Assembly (NCBI GenBank): GCA_965248495.1
Contig: CBDFJL010000003.1
Location: forward strand, 372,001 to 436,000
DNA: 64,000 bases
Reading direction: 5' to 3'
DNA from: CAUYXS01 sp965248495
GTDB lineage: Bacteria > Chloroflexota > Dehalococcoidia > Lucifugimonadales > Australimonadaceae
Positions 16,626 to 26,482 of the stretch are shown piece by piece (positions within the stretch are counted from its first letter, which is position 1; the number at the start of each line of letters is the position of its first letter). Both the position numbers and the translations under genes were made by a program. Under the pieces are notes generated by a model. That model searched no databases, was not told the origin of the DNA, and was given only the letters and a program-made list of their open reading frames with translations.

Positions 16626-19600
16626 ATGCGGCTGCGTTGGCTAACCATCGTGCTCCTGGGCGTCTGGCTGGTCGGGCCTGCTCCGGACCCGAACAAGCGA
16701 TCACGCCCACGACCGGGCCAACACCTACACCCACTCAGCCACCTGCAGCCACGAGGGTTCTCGCGCCGACTCCCACTCCGCCTCCCGGCCCGCCCGCTCC
16801 CTCACCGTCGGTGACCCCTGAAGCCCCTCCGGTCACCGCACCATCTCCGGCTGAGCCTCCTGGGAGTCCCCCTCCTTCTTCGTTGCTCACCAGCAGCCGT
16901 CCATCGGTACTGGAGTACGCTGAACATCCGCTGCCAAACGCGTCATTGATCACCATTGGGGCCCCTGGGCCCGACGGGGTGACTCTGGTCACCGGTGGCC
17001 CGGGGTCCGTGCCCTCCTTGGTCTTCGTGGCGGTTGCCACGGTGGAATACGCCCACGGGGTAACCGTCGCCTCAGCGGCCGACGGCAGCTTCAGCGCATC
17101 GGTGATCGCCGCACCAGGCGCCACCATCCTTATCCAGTGGCATCCGCACACCGGCCCCCCCATCGGCGACCCCGGGGTAATTAATAACCACTGGCCGGGC
17201 ACCCTGATGCGAGTGGCTGATTCCCCCCATGGAGGCGGCGGTACGCCCTTCTCGGGCGCCGGCTCCACCGCAACTCCCGGTGGGGCTGTCTTCTGGGCAG
17301 TGGCTGGGACGGTAGTCCAACCCACGCTGGGCGTCGGCGAGACGGTCACGGTCTCCGGGACCGTGCGGGTCTATGTTCCCGCTGGAATGACGGCTCCTCC
17401 ATCTATCAGCGTTCTTGCCCATCTGGGGATCGATCCGATGTTCGACGCCGGTGGCGGGCAAGTGGCGGCGGGCTCCGACTTCATCTCCCGCATCCTGACC
17501 CCCACCGGGCTGCCCATAGAGCGCCACAAAGGCCCTGGCTTCACCAATTTTCACGAGCTTGAGCTGAGCTTCCAGAACCAGACCGGGGCGCTGGTCGCGT
17601 CGTTCGACACCACGCTATCCCTCCCGCCGTTGCTCCCGCCGGGCACCCACCGGCTCTACCTCTGGCTTGAGCAAGACCCGGAACTGGACCCGTTGACCAC
17701 GGAACCGTCCACGTTCCAAGATCATCTACTGGGCTTTGGCGGGGCCACCGTGGCCCTGCTCACCCTCGGCGCACCCGGAGCGCCGCGACTGAGCCCGGCG
17801 TTGCTGGTGGATTCGCCCAACCAGGGCGCACGGGGCACCATCGCCATGGAGGAACGGGGGCGGTACGAGCTCGCTCACCGTGTCGCAACCCAAATCGATG
17901 GGTTCGTCGTTGAGCCAAGAGATCGCGCAACGGGCCTGCTTATCCCCTACCAGCTGGAGCCCTTCTTCCCCTTCATTTCGAATGCCGACCGCTTTCTCCC
18001 CAACGCCCCCCTGGTGCCCCTGGACCTTCCTGGCGGCAGCCTGACGGTCACCGTTCACACCCCATCGGGAGAAACCGATGAGCTTGGGACTCACCCCATC
18101 CTTCAGACGCGAACGGGGCTTTCGGCGACCCGGGGCGGCGACGTGTTGGATGGTGGCGGCGGGAATCCGAGCGCCGTGCTCCAACTGACGACCCTCTCCG
18201 ACGCCTTCGTGTATCGTTTTGAGGAATACGGACGTTACACCGTCACCATTGCTGGCTCCGTTCCGGACATCTGGGGCCGTGAGTACCCCTTCGCCGGAAC
18301 TTTCGAGATCTGGTCGGCCGAGACCCTGGACGTTGAGGCAGCTGCCCTGCCCACCACGCCGTTTCAGGTAGGCGACCGGCTGCCCGCAGTCGTCAGCGTG
18401 TACCCGGGTGTGCCCGCTCAGGTCGAGATGTCGTTCGAGCTTCATCCCATCGACGGGTCTGCGGTCGTGGCCGACTCGGTCGCGGGAACGGCAAATCGCT
18501 TCGGCTACTTCGACGGCGCCGGCAAGGCTTTCGAGATGACGGAGGCCGGGGAATACCTGGTGAGGCTACGGGCCAGCTACACGGACTCCGAGGGACGGCT
18601 GTGGATAGGAGCGAGGCGCTGGGGGAGTGGTGTTGCCTCCGTTTCACCGGGGCTGATCGCTCACGGCCGCCGCGGGCGCGACGGGGACCTGGTTTCCGAG
18701 GCGCGGGCGTGGTTCAGCCGCGCCGGCATGCCTCTTGACGGTAGCGAAGGCCACATCAGCTTTCCGTATCATTCGGGGGACATTATCTGGGCCACCAATG
18801 ACGACGCCGTGCAGCCGCGGATCACCGTCCAGGACCCGGAGGGCCGGATTGCCGACCTCCTGGAGGAGCGGGCCTATCAATCCAGTTCTGAAGGGCCGGG
18901 CGTCCAACGGCGACGGGTCACCGGCGACCTCCCACTGATCCTGTCTACCAGCAATGGAGTGGACGCGATGTTTGCCCCGGGCACTATCGACCAGTGGGGC
19001 TATGCCTACCGTACCGCGCAGCGCCCCGGGGTACGCGTGCGCGAGGAGATTGGCACCGACGCAGGGAAATCCCCCTACTGGGGGTTTGACGACCTCTATG
19101 TGGCCCAGCGTGGCATGGGCATCAGAGGTGACCTCCCCAATGACATCAAGTGGATGTTCGGCGCCGCCGTCTTCAAACGGCCCGACCTGGGCATCGGTGA
19201 GGTGGCCATATACGGCTCTCTCTGGGTAGAGATCGCCGACGAAGATCCCGTCGGCTCGCGGGTGTTCCCGCCCTTCCAGAGTGCGGCTGGGGGCCCTTCC
19301 GGAGGGCCCATCATGACCCTCGACGGGCAGGAGATCGACCTCTTCCTGATGCCAACGGCGGTACGACCCGAAACGATCTTGGAGGTTGGAGACCGGTTTG
19401 TGTTCGCGGGGCAGGTGGGGCCACCTCTGACATCGAAGGTGACAGTCCGAGTGACCTCACCTGGTGGGCAGGTGCGCACCATCAGCGGCCAGGCCAACTC
19501 CATCGGCTACTTTTCCGACCCGGCGGGCGACTTCGTCGTAGACACGCCTGGTATCTGGACCGTGGACGTGCAAGTGCTGCACGACGGGATGACGTCCGCT

Positions 19601-20077
19601 GGTCCGGTCGAACCTCCGTACCCAACGGGCGGTGTCCTGGGCTCGGCCGACGGGCGCTTTCGGGTATACGTCGTGCCCAAGGCCACGGCCCGGGTCGACT
19701 TCGGACTGCCCGACATCGGCCTGTACGCACTGGAGTTCGATGGGTCTGGGGACCCCGCTGCGCTTCGCTTCTTCCCGCGCATCCCGGAAGGCTGGAGCGA
19801 CGTCGATGGTGTGTACACCATCAGCATGCCAGGATTCATCCTGGAGGAGGGGACGCTGGAGCCGAGGGAATACGGGCTGGAGATTGTCTACGACCCGGCC
19901 CGGCTCCACGAGGGCTTCCCGAACATCGACCTGAGGGCCCGGAGTGGCCAGGATCCGGGGCTATCCGACGAGGTGTTCATCTCGGTCCTGCTCTCTGGCA
20001 CCGATGCTTCGGGCCAGCGGGTCCACGCCGCCAAGGTCATTACCCTGGTCGGTGAGGATATCTACAACTTGAACTGA
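16626..20077 (+). CDS. Very large secreted lipoprotein, one-base frameshift in the signal peptide
   Basis: The main frame encodes about 1150 residues that are secreted by appearance: a Pro/Thr/Ser-rich linker (PTTGPTPTPTQPPAATRV and similar, about residues 25-85), then beta-rich domains to the C-terminus. In that frame the N-terminus is not a signal peptide. In another frame the ATG at 16626 gives MRLRWLTIVLLGVWLVG. Adding one G to the GGG at 16674-16676 joins the two as LVG-A-CSGPEQ, a good lipobox. So the gene is probably a lipoprotein with a one-base deletion, real or technical. Two domains share GTANRFGYF/GQANSIGYF-type repeats (about residues 620 and 955), suggesting duplicated Ig-like modules. 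The function is unknown. A -10 box TATCAT stands 6 bases before the ATG. Confidence 0.7.
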
Positions 20078-20449
20078 TGATGCGAATACCTTCGGGCATG
20101 CTAAACGGCCACCGCAGGACGGGAGCGAAAGGATTCCCTTTTGGAGCGTGTCGCACGGGCTGGTCATTTACGGCTAGATCGAAGGGATTGAGCGGACTCC
20201 CCTTTCGGAGCGGGCCATCTCGGCGGTGTCAGCGAGCGCGCGCTGGACGTCCATCTGATGCCCCCGGTCGACTAGCCAGCCCCTCTGTCATTCTGAGCGA
20301 AGCGAAGAATCTGACCTACCCAACCTCACCGGCTTCCACCAGACCCCCTTCGGCACGGCTCAGGGCAGGCTTCGTCGTCCGGGCCGGACTCTTCAGGATG
20401 ACCTCGCGGCGGCGTGGGCATGGGCCCAGGATAGCAAGCACGCACCCCG
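20078..20449. repeat. Intergenic region with dispersed repeats
   Basis: No gene is seen. Bases 20286-20312 carry the TCATTCTGAGCGAAGCGAAG repeat. Bases 20336-20430 (CCACCAGA, then CCCCCTTCGG, GGCTCAGGGCAGGCTTCGTC, TCAGGATGAC and GCGTGGGC) match a block at 26575-26670 upstream of selB. Both blocks sit directly before a predicted leaderless gene. Confidence 0.65.
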
Positions 20450-20455
20450 TATAAT
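20450..20455 (+). promoter_or_regulatory. -10 element (TATAAT) of hemW
   Basis: A perfect TATAAT ends 6 bases before the GTG start of hemW, with no space for a ribosome site. A leaderless transcript is likely. The -35 position is not recognisable. Confidence 0.5.
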
Positions 20456-20461
20456 CACCGC

Positions 20462-21751
20462 GTGACCAGCGCACCGCACAACGACGCGGCGCCCGCCTCG
20501 ATACCACCGGGGCTCGCCCTCTACGTCCACATCCCCTTCTGCGAGACCAAGTGCCCGTACTGCGACTTCAACACGTACGCGGGCATCGAAGCGCTCATGC
20601 CTGCTTACGTGGACGCGCTAGCGCACGAGATCGCCGGCTGGGGCAAGGTGCTTGGCAACCCGCCGCTGCGCTCGGTCTTCTTCGGAGGCGGCACGCCGTC
20701 CTACCTGCCGACACGCGACCTGACCCGCTTGATGCACGCGATACGGGCGGCGTTCGACCTGCGCGACGACGCCGAGGTCACGGTTGAGGCCAACCCCGGC
20801 GACACCGTCCGCGAGCGCCTCCAGTCCATGCGGCGCGTCGGCTTCAATCGCATCAGCATCGGTGTGCAGTCGCTGGACGACGACGAGCTGCGCCTGTTGG
20901 GTCGCCGGCACGACGCCAACCAGGCCATGCAGGCCATCGCGGCGGCTCGCGAGGCGGGCTTCGCCAACGTCAGCCTCGACCTGATATTCGGCCTGCCTCG
21001 GCAGATGGTCGGCTCCTGGGAGCACACGCTTCGCGAGGCCATCGCCCTAGCCCCCGACCACCTGTCCGCGTACGCGCTGACGCTGGAGGGTGGTACGCCC
21101 ATGGAGGTCGACGTCCGCGTTGGCCGGCTGGCCGAGCCTGATTCCGACATCGGCGCGGAGATGTACCGGCTCGCGCAGGAGCTGCTGGCGGACGCTGGGT
21201 TCGCGCAGTACGAGATATCGAACTGGGCGATGCCGGGACGCGAGAGCACGCACAACCTAGCCTACTGGCGCAGCGACACCTACCTGGGCGTGGGGCCCGG
21301 CGCGCACTCCTACCTGTGGGCCAACGGCCTGCCCGCGCTTGAGGGCATGGGCATCGCCGGCACCCGCTTCGCCAATCTCAAACCGCCGCGCCAGTACGTC
21401 GAGCGCGCGAAGGCGTGGACGCCCGGCGAAGACGACCTGAGCGCGGCGCTGGCCGCCGTACCGACCGTCGACGAGCGGGAGCCGCTCGACGAGGCGACCG
21501 CCATATCCGACGCGCTGATGATGGGGCTGCGCCTCAACGCCGGCGTCTCCGACGCCGCCTTCGCCGCGCGCTGGGGCCGGAGCATCGCGGAGGCGGTGCC
21601 GGAGCCGCTGGCCGAGTGCCTGGCCCTGGGGTTGCTTGAGTGGTCCGTGCCCTCAGAACAAGAGGCTTGGCTGCGGCTCACCGAGCGGGGCAGGCCGGTG
21701 GCCAACGAGGCCTTCGAGCGCTTCGTCGCTGCGGCGGCGGCCGGGCGCTAG
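20462..21751 (+). CDS. hemW: HemW-like radical SAM haem chaperone
   Basis: A 429-residue radical SAM protein, long called oxygen-independent coproporphyrinogen oxidase-like. The cluster motif is CETKCPYCDF near residue 28 (C-x3-C-x2-C). Further landmarks are FFGGGTPSYLP, VTVEANPGD, RISIGVQSLDD, SLDLIFGLPRQ and YEISNWA, then the C-terminal HemW domain (SDALMMGLRLNAGV). HemW binds haem and hands it to respiratory proteins; true HemN has a different N-terminus. The GTG start is 6 bases after a TATAAT. Its TAG stop lies within a CTAG shared with the opposing aminotransferase gene. Confidence 0.93.
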   Translation: MTSAPHNDAAPASIPPGLALYVHIPFCETKCPYCDFNTYAGIEALMPAYVDALAHEIAGWGKVLGNPPLRSVFFGGGTPSYLPTRDLTRLMHAIRAAFDLRDDAEVTVEANPGDTVRERLQSMRRVGFNRISIGVQSLDDDELRLLGRRHDANQAMQAIAAAREAGFANVSLDLIFGLPRQMVGSWEHTLREAIALAPDHLSAYALTLEGGTPMEVDVRVGRLAEPDSDIGAEMYRLAQELLADAGFAQYEISNWAMPGRESTHNLAYWRSDTYLGVGPGAHSYLWANGLPALEGMGIAGTRFANLKPPRQYVERAKAWTPGEDDLSAALAAVPTVDEREPLDEATAISDALMMGLRLNAGVSDAAFAARWGRSIAEAVPEPLAECLALGLLEWSVPSEQEAWLRLTERGRPVANEAFERFVAAAAAGR

Positions 21752-23121
21752 GCCAGCCCCAGCTTCGCTTCCAGCGCCGTCAGGCTCGCGTCCATGCCGT
21801 CGACGATGCCGTCGATGTCCGCCTCGGTCACCGTCAGCGGTGGCGCGACGAACAGCTTGTCCCCGGAGCGCGTGAAGACGCCACGCTCGTGCATGGCCGC
21901 ATCCAGCGTCGGAATGGCGTCGGGCAGCGAGCTCAGCGGCGTGCGCGCGTCCTTGTCGGCGACGAGCTCGAGTGCCGCCATCAGGCCGATGCCCCGCGCC
22001 TCCACGACCGTTGGATGGCCCGTCAGCCCGTCGAGGCGATCGAGCAGGTAGCGGCCCATCGTCTCCGAGTTCTCGACCAGGCCCTCACGCTCGATAATCT
22101 CGATGTTGGCGAGCCCCGCGGCGCCTCCGGCGGGGTGGCCGCCGTAGGTGAAGCCGTGCTTGTAGGTGACCTCTGGGCCGCCCTTGAACGCCTCGAAGAC
22201 GTGGTCGCGGACCACGCAGGCCCCGACCGGGAAGTAGCCGCTGGTAATCCCCTTGGCGAAGGTCATCATGTCCGGCACCACGCCCCAGTGCTCCATGGCG
22301 AACCACTTGCCCGTGCGCCCAAAGCCATTGATGACCTCGTCGGCGATGAGCAGGACGCCATGCCGGTCGCAGATGTCGCGCAGCATCGGCCAGTAGGCAT
22401 CGCCGGGGATGGCGACACCGGCTGAGAACGACACCGGCTCCGCGATGACCGCGGCGACCGTTTCGCGGCCCTCGGCCACGATGATGTCCTCTATCGCTTG
22501 GGCGCAACGCCGGGTGAAGTCGTCCAGGCTCTCGCCGCGGTCCTCGCGCCCGTAGTAGAACGGCTGCGGGGCGAGGCGCGTCGTGTCCGGCAGGATGGCC
22601 TCGAACGTCTCGCGGTCACCGTAGGCGGAGCTCGTCACGCTCAGCGCGCCGCGCGAGATGCCGTGGTACGAGTCCTCGCGGGCGATGAACTTCGTCCGGC
22701 CCGACTCGCCGCGGTTGAAGTGGTACTGGTAGGCGATCTTCAGCGCCGTCTCGACCGCCTCCGCGCCGCCGCTTGAGAACTGCACGCGGTTCAGGTCGCC
22801 GGGAGTGAGCGAGGCGACCTTCTCGGCCAGCCTGATCACAGACGGCGAGCCAAAGTGGAAGGTGCTGGCGTAGTGAAGGGTCGCGAGCTGGTCGCGAATG
22901 GCATCCACGACCTCTATCCGGCCGTGGCCGATGTTGGTGAGCACGAGGCCCGCCATGGCGTCGTAGCCCCACTCGCCGTTGACCTTGATCATCACGCCGT
23001 CGCCCTCGGTGGCGATACGCGGGCCGGACTCGGCCAGCGTGTTCCACGGCAGCGTGGGCTGCCAGTAGTGGCGCAGCGCCGTCTGTTGTAGGTCCGCGAT
23101 GTCGTCCTTTGTTGTGCTCAC
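21748..23121 (-). CDS. Class III (omega) aminotransferase
   Basis: A 457-residue PLP enzyme. The PLP lysine lies in MMTFAKGITSGYFPVGA (near residue 288), after LIADEVINGFGRTG and before the FTYGGHPAGGAAG motif. The start YWQPTLPWNTL and the size resemble omega-amino acid:pyruvate and taurine:pyruvate aminotransferases; the amine substrate cannot be decided from sequence. It begins with GTG 7 bases after the aconitase stop, so both are likely co-transcribed. Its stop overlaps the hemW stop on the other strand. Confidence 0.92.
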   Translation of the reverse strand: MSTTKDDIADLQQTALRHYWQPTLPWNTLAESGPRIATEGDGVMIKVNGEWGYDAMAGLVLTNIGHGRIEVVDAIRDQLATLHYASTFHFGSPSVIRLAEKVASLTPGDLNRVQFSSGGAEAVETALKIAYQYHFNRGESGRTKFIAREDSYHGISRGALSVTSSAYGDRETFEAILPDTTRLAPQPFYYGREDRGESLDDFTRRCAQAIEDIIVAEGRETVAAVIAEPVSFSAGVAIPGDAYWPMLRDICDRHGVLLIADEVINGFGRTGKWFAMEHWGVVPDMMTFAKGITSGYFPVGACVVRDHVFEAFKGGPEVTYKHGFTYGGHPAGGAAGLANIEIIEREGLVENSETMGRYLLDRLDGLTGHPTVVEARGIGLMAALELVADKDARTPLSSLPDAIPTLDAAMHERGVFTRSGDKLFVAPPLTVTEADIDGIVDGMDASLTALEAKLGLA

Positions 23122-23128
23122 GTCTTTG

Positions 23129-25405
23129 CTAGCTCGCTTTTCCCAGGATGTTCAGCGCCGCCCCGGCCTTGAACCATTCGATGTGCTCGTCGCTCATCGT
23201 CTGGTTCAGCGTGATCTTGTCCTCTGAACCGTCCGCGTGATGCAGCGTGCCTTGTACCGGCTGGCCCGGCGCCAGGTCGGCGAGGCCATGGAAGCTGACG
23301 CGGTCGGTCTCCTGTACCCGGTCGTAGTCGGTGGGGTCAGCGAAGGTCAGCGGCAGGATGCCCTGCTTCTTGAGGTTGGACTCGTGGATCCGTGCGAAGG
23401 AGCGGACGATGACCACCTTGGCGCCCAGAAGTCGCGGCGACATGGCGGCGTGCTCGCGGCTGGAGCCCTCGCCGTAGTTCTCGTCGCCGATGGCGATCCA
23501 CGAGACGCCGCGGGCTTTGTAGTCGCGGGCGATCTTGGGGAACGAGACATCCCGCTCGCCGGTCTCGAGGTTCGTGCCCTTGCCTGCCTCGCCGGTGTAG
23601 GCGTTGATGGCGCCGGTGAAGGCGTTGTCGCTGATGTTATCCAGGTGACCGCGGAAGCGCAGCCATGGCCCTGCTGGCGAGATGTGGTCAGTGGTGCACT
23701 TGCCCATCGCCTTGACCAACACCGGCAGGCGCTCGTAGTCCCTGCCATCCCACGCGGCGAACGGCTCGAGGAGTTGGAGACGGCTGGAGTCGGGGTCGAC
23801 GGCCACCTCGATGCCGCTGCCGTCCTCGGCGGGCACTTCGTAGCCGAAGCCGCGGCCTGCGTACCCGTCGGCGGGAACCTCGGGCGCCCCGGCCGGCGGC
23901 TCCAGCTTCCACGTCGTTCCGCCAGTCGACAGGGAGTCGGTCAGCGGATTGAACGACAGCCTTCCGGCCAGCGCGTAGGCCATCACGATCTCAGGGCTCG
24001 TGATGAAGTTCATCGTGCTGGAGTTGGCGTCGTTACGCGCGGGGAAGTTGCGGTTGAACGACGTGACGATGGAGTTCACCTCGCCGGCCTTGACCGTCGG
24101 GCGCCTCCATTGGCCGATGCACGGGCCGCAGGCGTTTGCGAGCACCGTGGCCCCGACGTCCTCCAGCGCCTGCATCTGGCCGTCGCGCTGAATCGTCGCA
24201 TGCACGGCTTCCGAGCCGGGGGTAACGAGCAACGGCGTCGCCACGTTCACGCCGTGGGCCTGCGCCTGCCTCGCCACGTCCGCGACCCGAGAGATGTCCT
24301 CGTACGAGGAGTTGGTACACGAGCCGATGAGTGCGGCCGAGACCACGTCCGGGTAGCCCTCCGCGATCACCGCTGCGGCGACCTCGGAGATGGGGCGCGC
24401 CAGATCGGGCGTGTGAGGGCCGACGACGTGGGGCTCAAGGGTCGAGAGATCGATCTCGACCACGCGGTCGAAGTATCTGTCCGGGTCGGCGGCGACCCCC
24501 GCGTCGGCACCAAGCAGATGGTGGTACTCCTCCGCGAGGTCCGCCAGCTCTGCCCGTTCGGTAGCGCGCAGGTAGATGGCCGCGCGCTCGTCGTAGGGAA
24601 AGATCGACGTAGTGGCGCCCAGCTCGGCGCCCATGTTGGTGATGGTGGCCTTGCCCGTGGCGCTGATGGACTCGGTGCCGGGGCCGAAGTACTCGACGAC
24701 GGCGTTCGTCCCGCCCTTCACCGTCAGGATGCCGGCCAGCTTGAGGATCACGTCCTTGGGGGCCGTCCACCCGCTCATCTTGCCGGTAAGCTTGACGCCG
24801 ATGAGCCGCGGATAGAGGACCTCCCACGGGAAGTCGGCCATGACGTCCACGGCGTCCGCGCCGCCGACGCCGGAGGCGAACATGCCGAGACCGCCCGTGT
24901 TGGGCGTGTGGGAGTCGGTCCCGATCATCATGCCGCCTGGGAACGCGTAGTTCTCGAGCACCACCTGGTGAATGATGCCCGAGCCAGGGCCCCAAAACCC
25001 CAGGCCGTACCGGTTGGAGGCGCTTCGCAGGAAGTCGTAGACCTCTTTGTTCTCGATCAATGCCTCGCCCGTGTCCGACGCTGCGCCCACGCGTGCCTGG
25101 ATCAGGTGGTCGCAGTGCACAGTGGTCGGGACCGCCGTCGTGGCGCGCCCCGCCTGCATGAACTGGAGGATGGCCATTTGGCCCGTGACGTCCTGGAGGG
25201 CGACGCGATCCGGGCGTAAGTTCATGTAGCTCTCGCCGGGCACGAGATCAGCATTCGCGGGGTCGTCGAGGTGGCCCAGGAGCACCTTTTCGGCGTACGT
25301 CAGCGGCCTGCCGAGCCGTTGTCTTACAATCTGTAAGCGTTTGTCGATCTTCTCGTACGCAGCGCGGACGAACTCGGGTGACGAAGCGACGAGTGGGGCT
25401 GCCAT
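23129..25405 (-). CDS. acn: Aconitate hydratase (mitochondrial-type aconitase)
   Basis: A 758-residue 4Fe-4S hydro-lyase of the citric acid cycle (citrate to isocitrate). The cluster cysteines are in IGSCTNSSYED and NACGPCIGQW. Other landmarks are TDSHTPNTGGLGMFASGVGG, the RNDANSSTMNFITSPE loop and the swivel-domain GDENYGEGSSREHAA. Length and motifs match the mitochondrial-type subfamily and not AcnB. The ATG at 25405 (MAAPLVASSPEF) is preceded by AGGAGGG at a good distance, so the 25 extra upstream codons of the open frame are not used. It leads an operon with the aminotransferase gene. Confidence 0.97.
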   Translation of the reverse strand: MAAPLVASSPEFVRAAYEKIDKRLQIVRQRLGRPLTYAEKVLLGHLDDPANADLVPGESYMNLRPDRVALQDVTGQMAILQFMQAGRATTAVPTTVHCDHLIQARVGAASDTGEALIENKEVYDFLRSASNRYGLGFWGPGSGIIHQVVLENYAFPGGMMIGTDSHTPNTGGLGMFASGVGGADAVDVMADFPWEVLYPRLIGVKLTGKMSGWTAPKDVILKLAGILTVKGGTNAVVEYFGPGTESISATGKATITNMGAELGATTSIFPYDERAAIYLRATERAELADLAEEYHHLLGADAGVAADPDRYFDRVVEIDLSTLEPHVVGPHTPDLARPISEVAAAVIAEGYPDVVSAALIGSCTNSSYEDISRVADVARQAQAHGVNVATPLLVTPGSEAVHATIQRDGQMQALEDVGATVLANACGPCIGQWRRPTVKAGEVNSIVTSFNRNFPARNDANSSTMNFITSPEIVMAYALAGRLSFNPLTDSLSTGGTTWKLEPPAGAPEVPADGYAGRGFGYEVPAEDGSGIEVAVDPDSSRLQLLEPFAAWDGRDYERLPVLVKAMGKCTTDHISPAGPWLRFRGHLDNISDNAFTGAINAYTGEAGKGTNLETGERDVSFPKIARDYKARGVSWIAIGDENYGEGSSREHAAMSPRLLGAKVVIVRSFARIHESNLKKQGILPLTFADPTDYDRVQETDRVSFHGLADLAPGQPVQGTLHHADGSEDKITLNQTMSDEHIEWFKAGAALNILGKAS

Positions 25406-26001
25406 CTGTTCCCTCCTGCGGTTGGGCCGGCGGGCGGCATAAGCGTCGCCTCCGCGCCCGTGGCTAACCTTATCACGCACGAAAGGTCGCGCCGAGGCGG
25501 GGGAGGATCACCCCGTGAGGTGGGCCGGCCCGCTGCATCGATTGCCGGGGCCAGGGTTTCGTCGCGCATGGGCGGAACGCCCACAACGTGGCTGTGGTGG
25601 AGCGGGGTTGTCTCGCCCCCCGCCCCGCTGCGTCGTTTGTTGGGTCGGCGGGCGCGGAGGCCGTCCCCCACAACCCTCACCCCGGACCCTCTCCCTGCCA
25701 GGGAGAGGGGGTCCGTTGGTCGGAAGGGGCGGCCATCGAGGAGCAGGTGGAGTAGCCACTCCGGGTCGGGCGCCCGGCAATCGCGGCCGCATCGGTCGAG
25801 GTAGGCGACGACGGGGACGGCCGGCGGGAGGAACCCAACGGCGACCAACTCCCCGAGGAGGTCGAGGGGGTCCGGCACGTGGTCGCCGTGCCGCAGGGCC
25901 TGCTCGCAGCGTTCGGCGAAGTTCACGACAACGGGAGATGCGAGGACTTGCATCCGCTGGCGGACGAGGATGCGCTCGAGGGTGCGCAGGCGCTTTCTCA
26001 T
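25324..26001 (-). CDS. Partner of the HTH gene; C-terminus overrun by repeats
   Basis: The ATG overlaps the stop of the HTH gene (ATGA). The first about 90 residues look genuine: a helical, basic start MRKRLRTLERILVRQRMQVL, then ERCEQALRHGDHVPDPLDLL and a DPEWLLHLLLDG. After residue 95 the frame translates a dispersed repeat (LSLAGRGSGVRVVG) and runs on into the start of aconitase in another frame. The natural end was probably lost to repeat insertion near 25715. No function is recognised; it seems to form a two-gene unit with its neighbour. Confidence 0.4.
   Translation of the reverse strand: MRKRLRTLERILVRQRMQVLASPVVVNFAERCEQALRHGDHVPDPLDLLGELVAVGFLPPAVPVVAYLDRCGRDCRAPDPEWLLHLLLDGRPFRPTDPLSLAGRGSGVRVVGDGLRARRPNKRRSGAGGETTPLHHSHVVGVPPMRDETLAPAIDAAGRPTSRGDPPPPRRDLSCVIRLATGAEATLMPPAGPTAGGNRWQPHSSLRHPSSSALRTRRSTNAYRL
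25610..25730. repeat. Dispersed repeats including a CCTCTCCCTGCCAGGGAGAGG palindrome
   Basis: Around 25675-25715 is the common CCCTCACCCCGGACCCTCTC type repeat, with a palindromic core (CCTCTCCCTG and CAGGGAGAGG). Just before it, 25616-25641 resembles the CACCGCCCCGCTGCGTCC repeat found twice at 52277-52358. These sit inside the end of the HTH partner gene. Confidence 0.6.
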
Positions 26002-26393
26002 AGCTGCCGCTTCAGGAGGGCCAGGGCGTCGTCAAGGATGTCGAGGCGTCGACGGAGGTCGCGGGCCTCATCGGCCCTGAAGGCGACGTAGAGGGTCGCG
26101 CGGGCGGCGCGGAGCCTGGCCGCGGGGTCTTTGTCATCCAGCGCTTCGGATAGAACGAGGACGCTCTTGAGCATGAGCCCACGGAGCTCGGCATGGGCGA
26201 GGTTAGCGGCCTCGTCGCGGAGTCGGCTCAGCTCGTCGCGGAACCCGGTGTCGCGCATCCAGCGGTGGAGGGTGGTGCGGCCGACATCAGCCAGCCTGCC
26301 GCCCTCGGCGAGGGATGAGGCGGAGGCCAGGTAGGGGAGGGCGAGGGTCTGCCGTTCCGTGAGGCTCGATTGTGGTGTGCCATTCTGTTCCAT
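25998..26393 (-). CDS. Helix-turn-helix protein, phBC6A51/terminase-small-like
   Basis: A 131-residue protein. The start is MEQNGTPQSSLTERQTLALP, followed by an HTH (SLAEGGRLADVGRTTLHRWM, residues about 30-50) and a C-terminal helical region (ALDDKDPAARLRAARATLYVAF). The pattern resembles small HTH proteins that are often scattered in several copies in Chloroflexota and cyanobacteria and are distantly similar to phage terminase small subunits. No phage genes are nearby. GGGGAG precedes the ATG by 9 bases; the open frame extends 57 codons further upstream into repeat-like DNA. Confidence 0.6.
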   Translation of the reverse strand: MEQNGTPQSSLTERQTLALPYLASASSLAEGGRLADVGRTTLHRWMRDTGFRDELSRLRDEAANLAHAELRGLMLKSVLVLSEALDDKDPAARLRAARATLYVAFRADEARDLRRRLDILDDALALLKRQL

Positions 26394-26466
26394 TGTGTGC
26401 CACTCCCCATCGCGACGGGGGGTAAGACAGCGTACGACGGGGTTTGACGATTGGGCAACGGCCTTT

Positions 26467-26482
26467 TGTCGCCTTGGCGACA
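26467..26482. promoter_or_regulatory. 16-base palindrome TGTCGCCTTGGCGACA
   Basis: A perfect inverted repeat about 75 bases upstream of the HTH gene and 200 bases upstream of selB. The flanking sequence (GACGATTG before, CTTTTGTC into the palindrome) resembles 58205-58244 between secD and def, where the palindrome is imperfect. It may be an operator or part of a dispersed repeat. Confidence 0.35.

Noticed and set aside
23237..25219. Long antisense open frames over aconitase, selB (26630-28552) and polA (2520-3410)
   Set aside because: They are typical third-position effects of high G+C codon usage, have low-complexity translations and face well-supported genes.
25998..26393. Prophage or phage terminase locus
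   Set aside because: A single HTH protein resembling terminase small subunits, without large subunit, capsid, portal or integrase genes.
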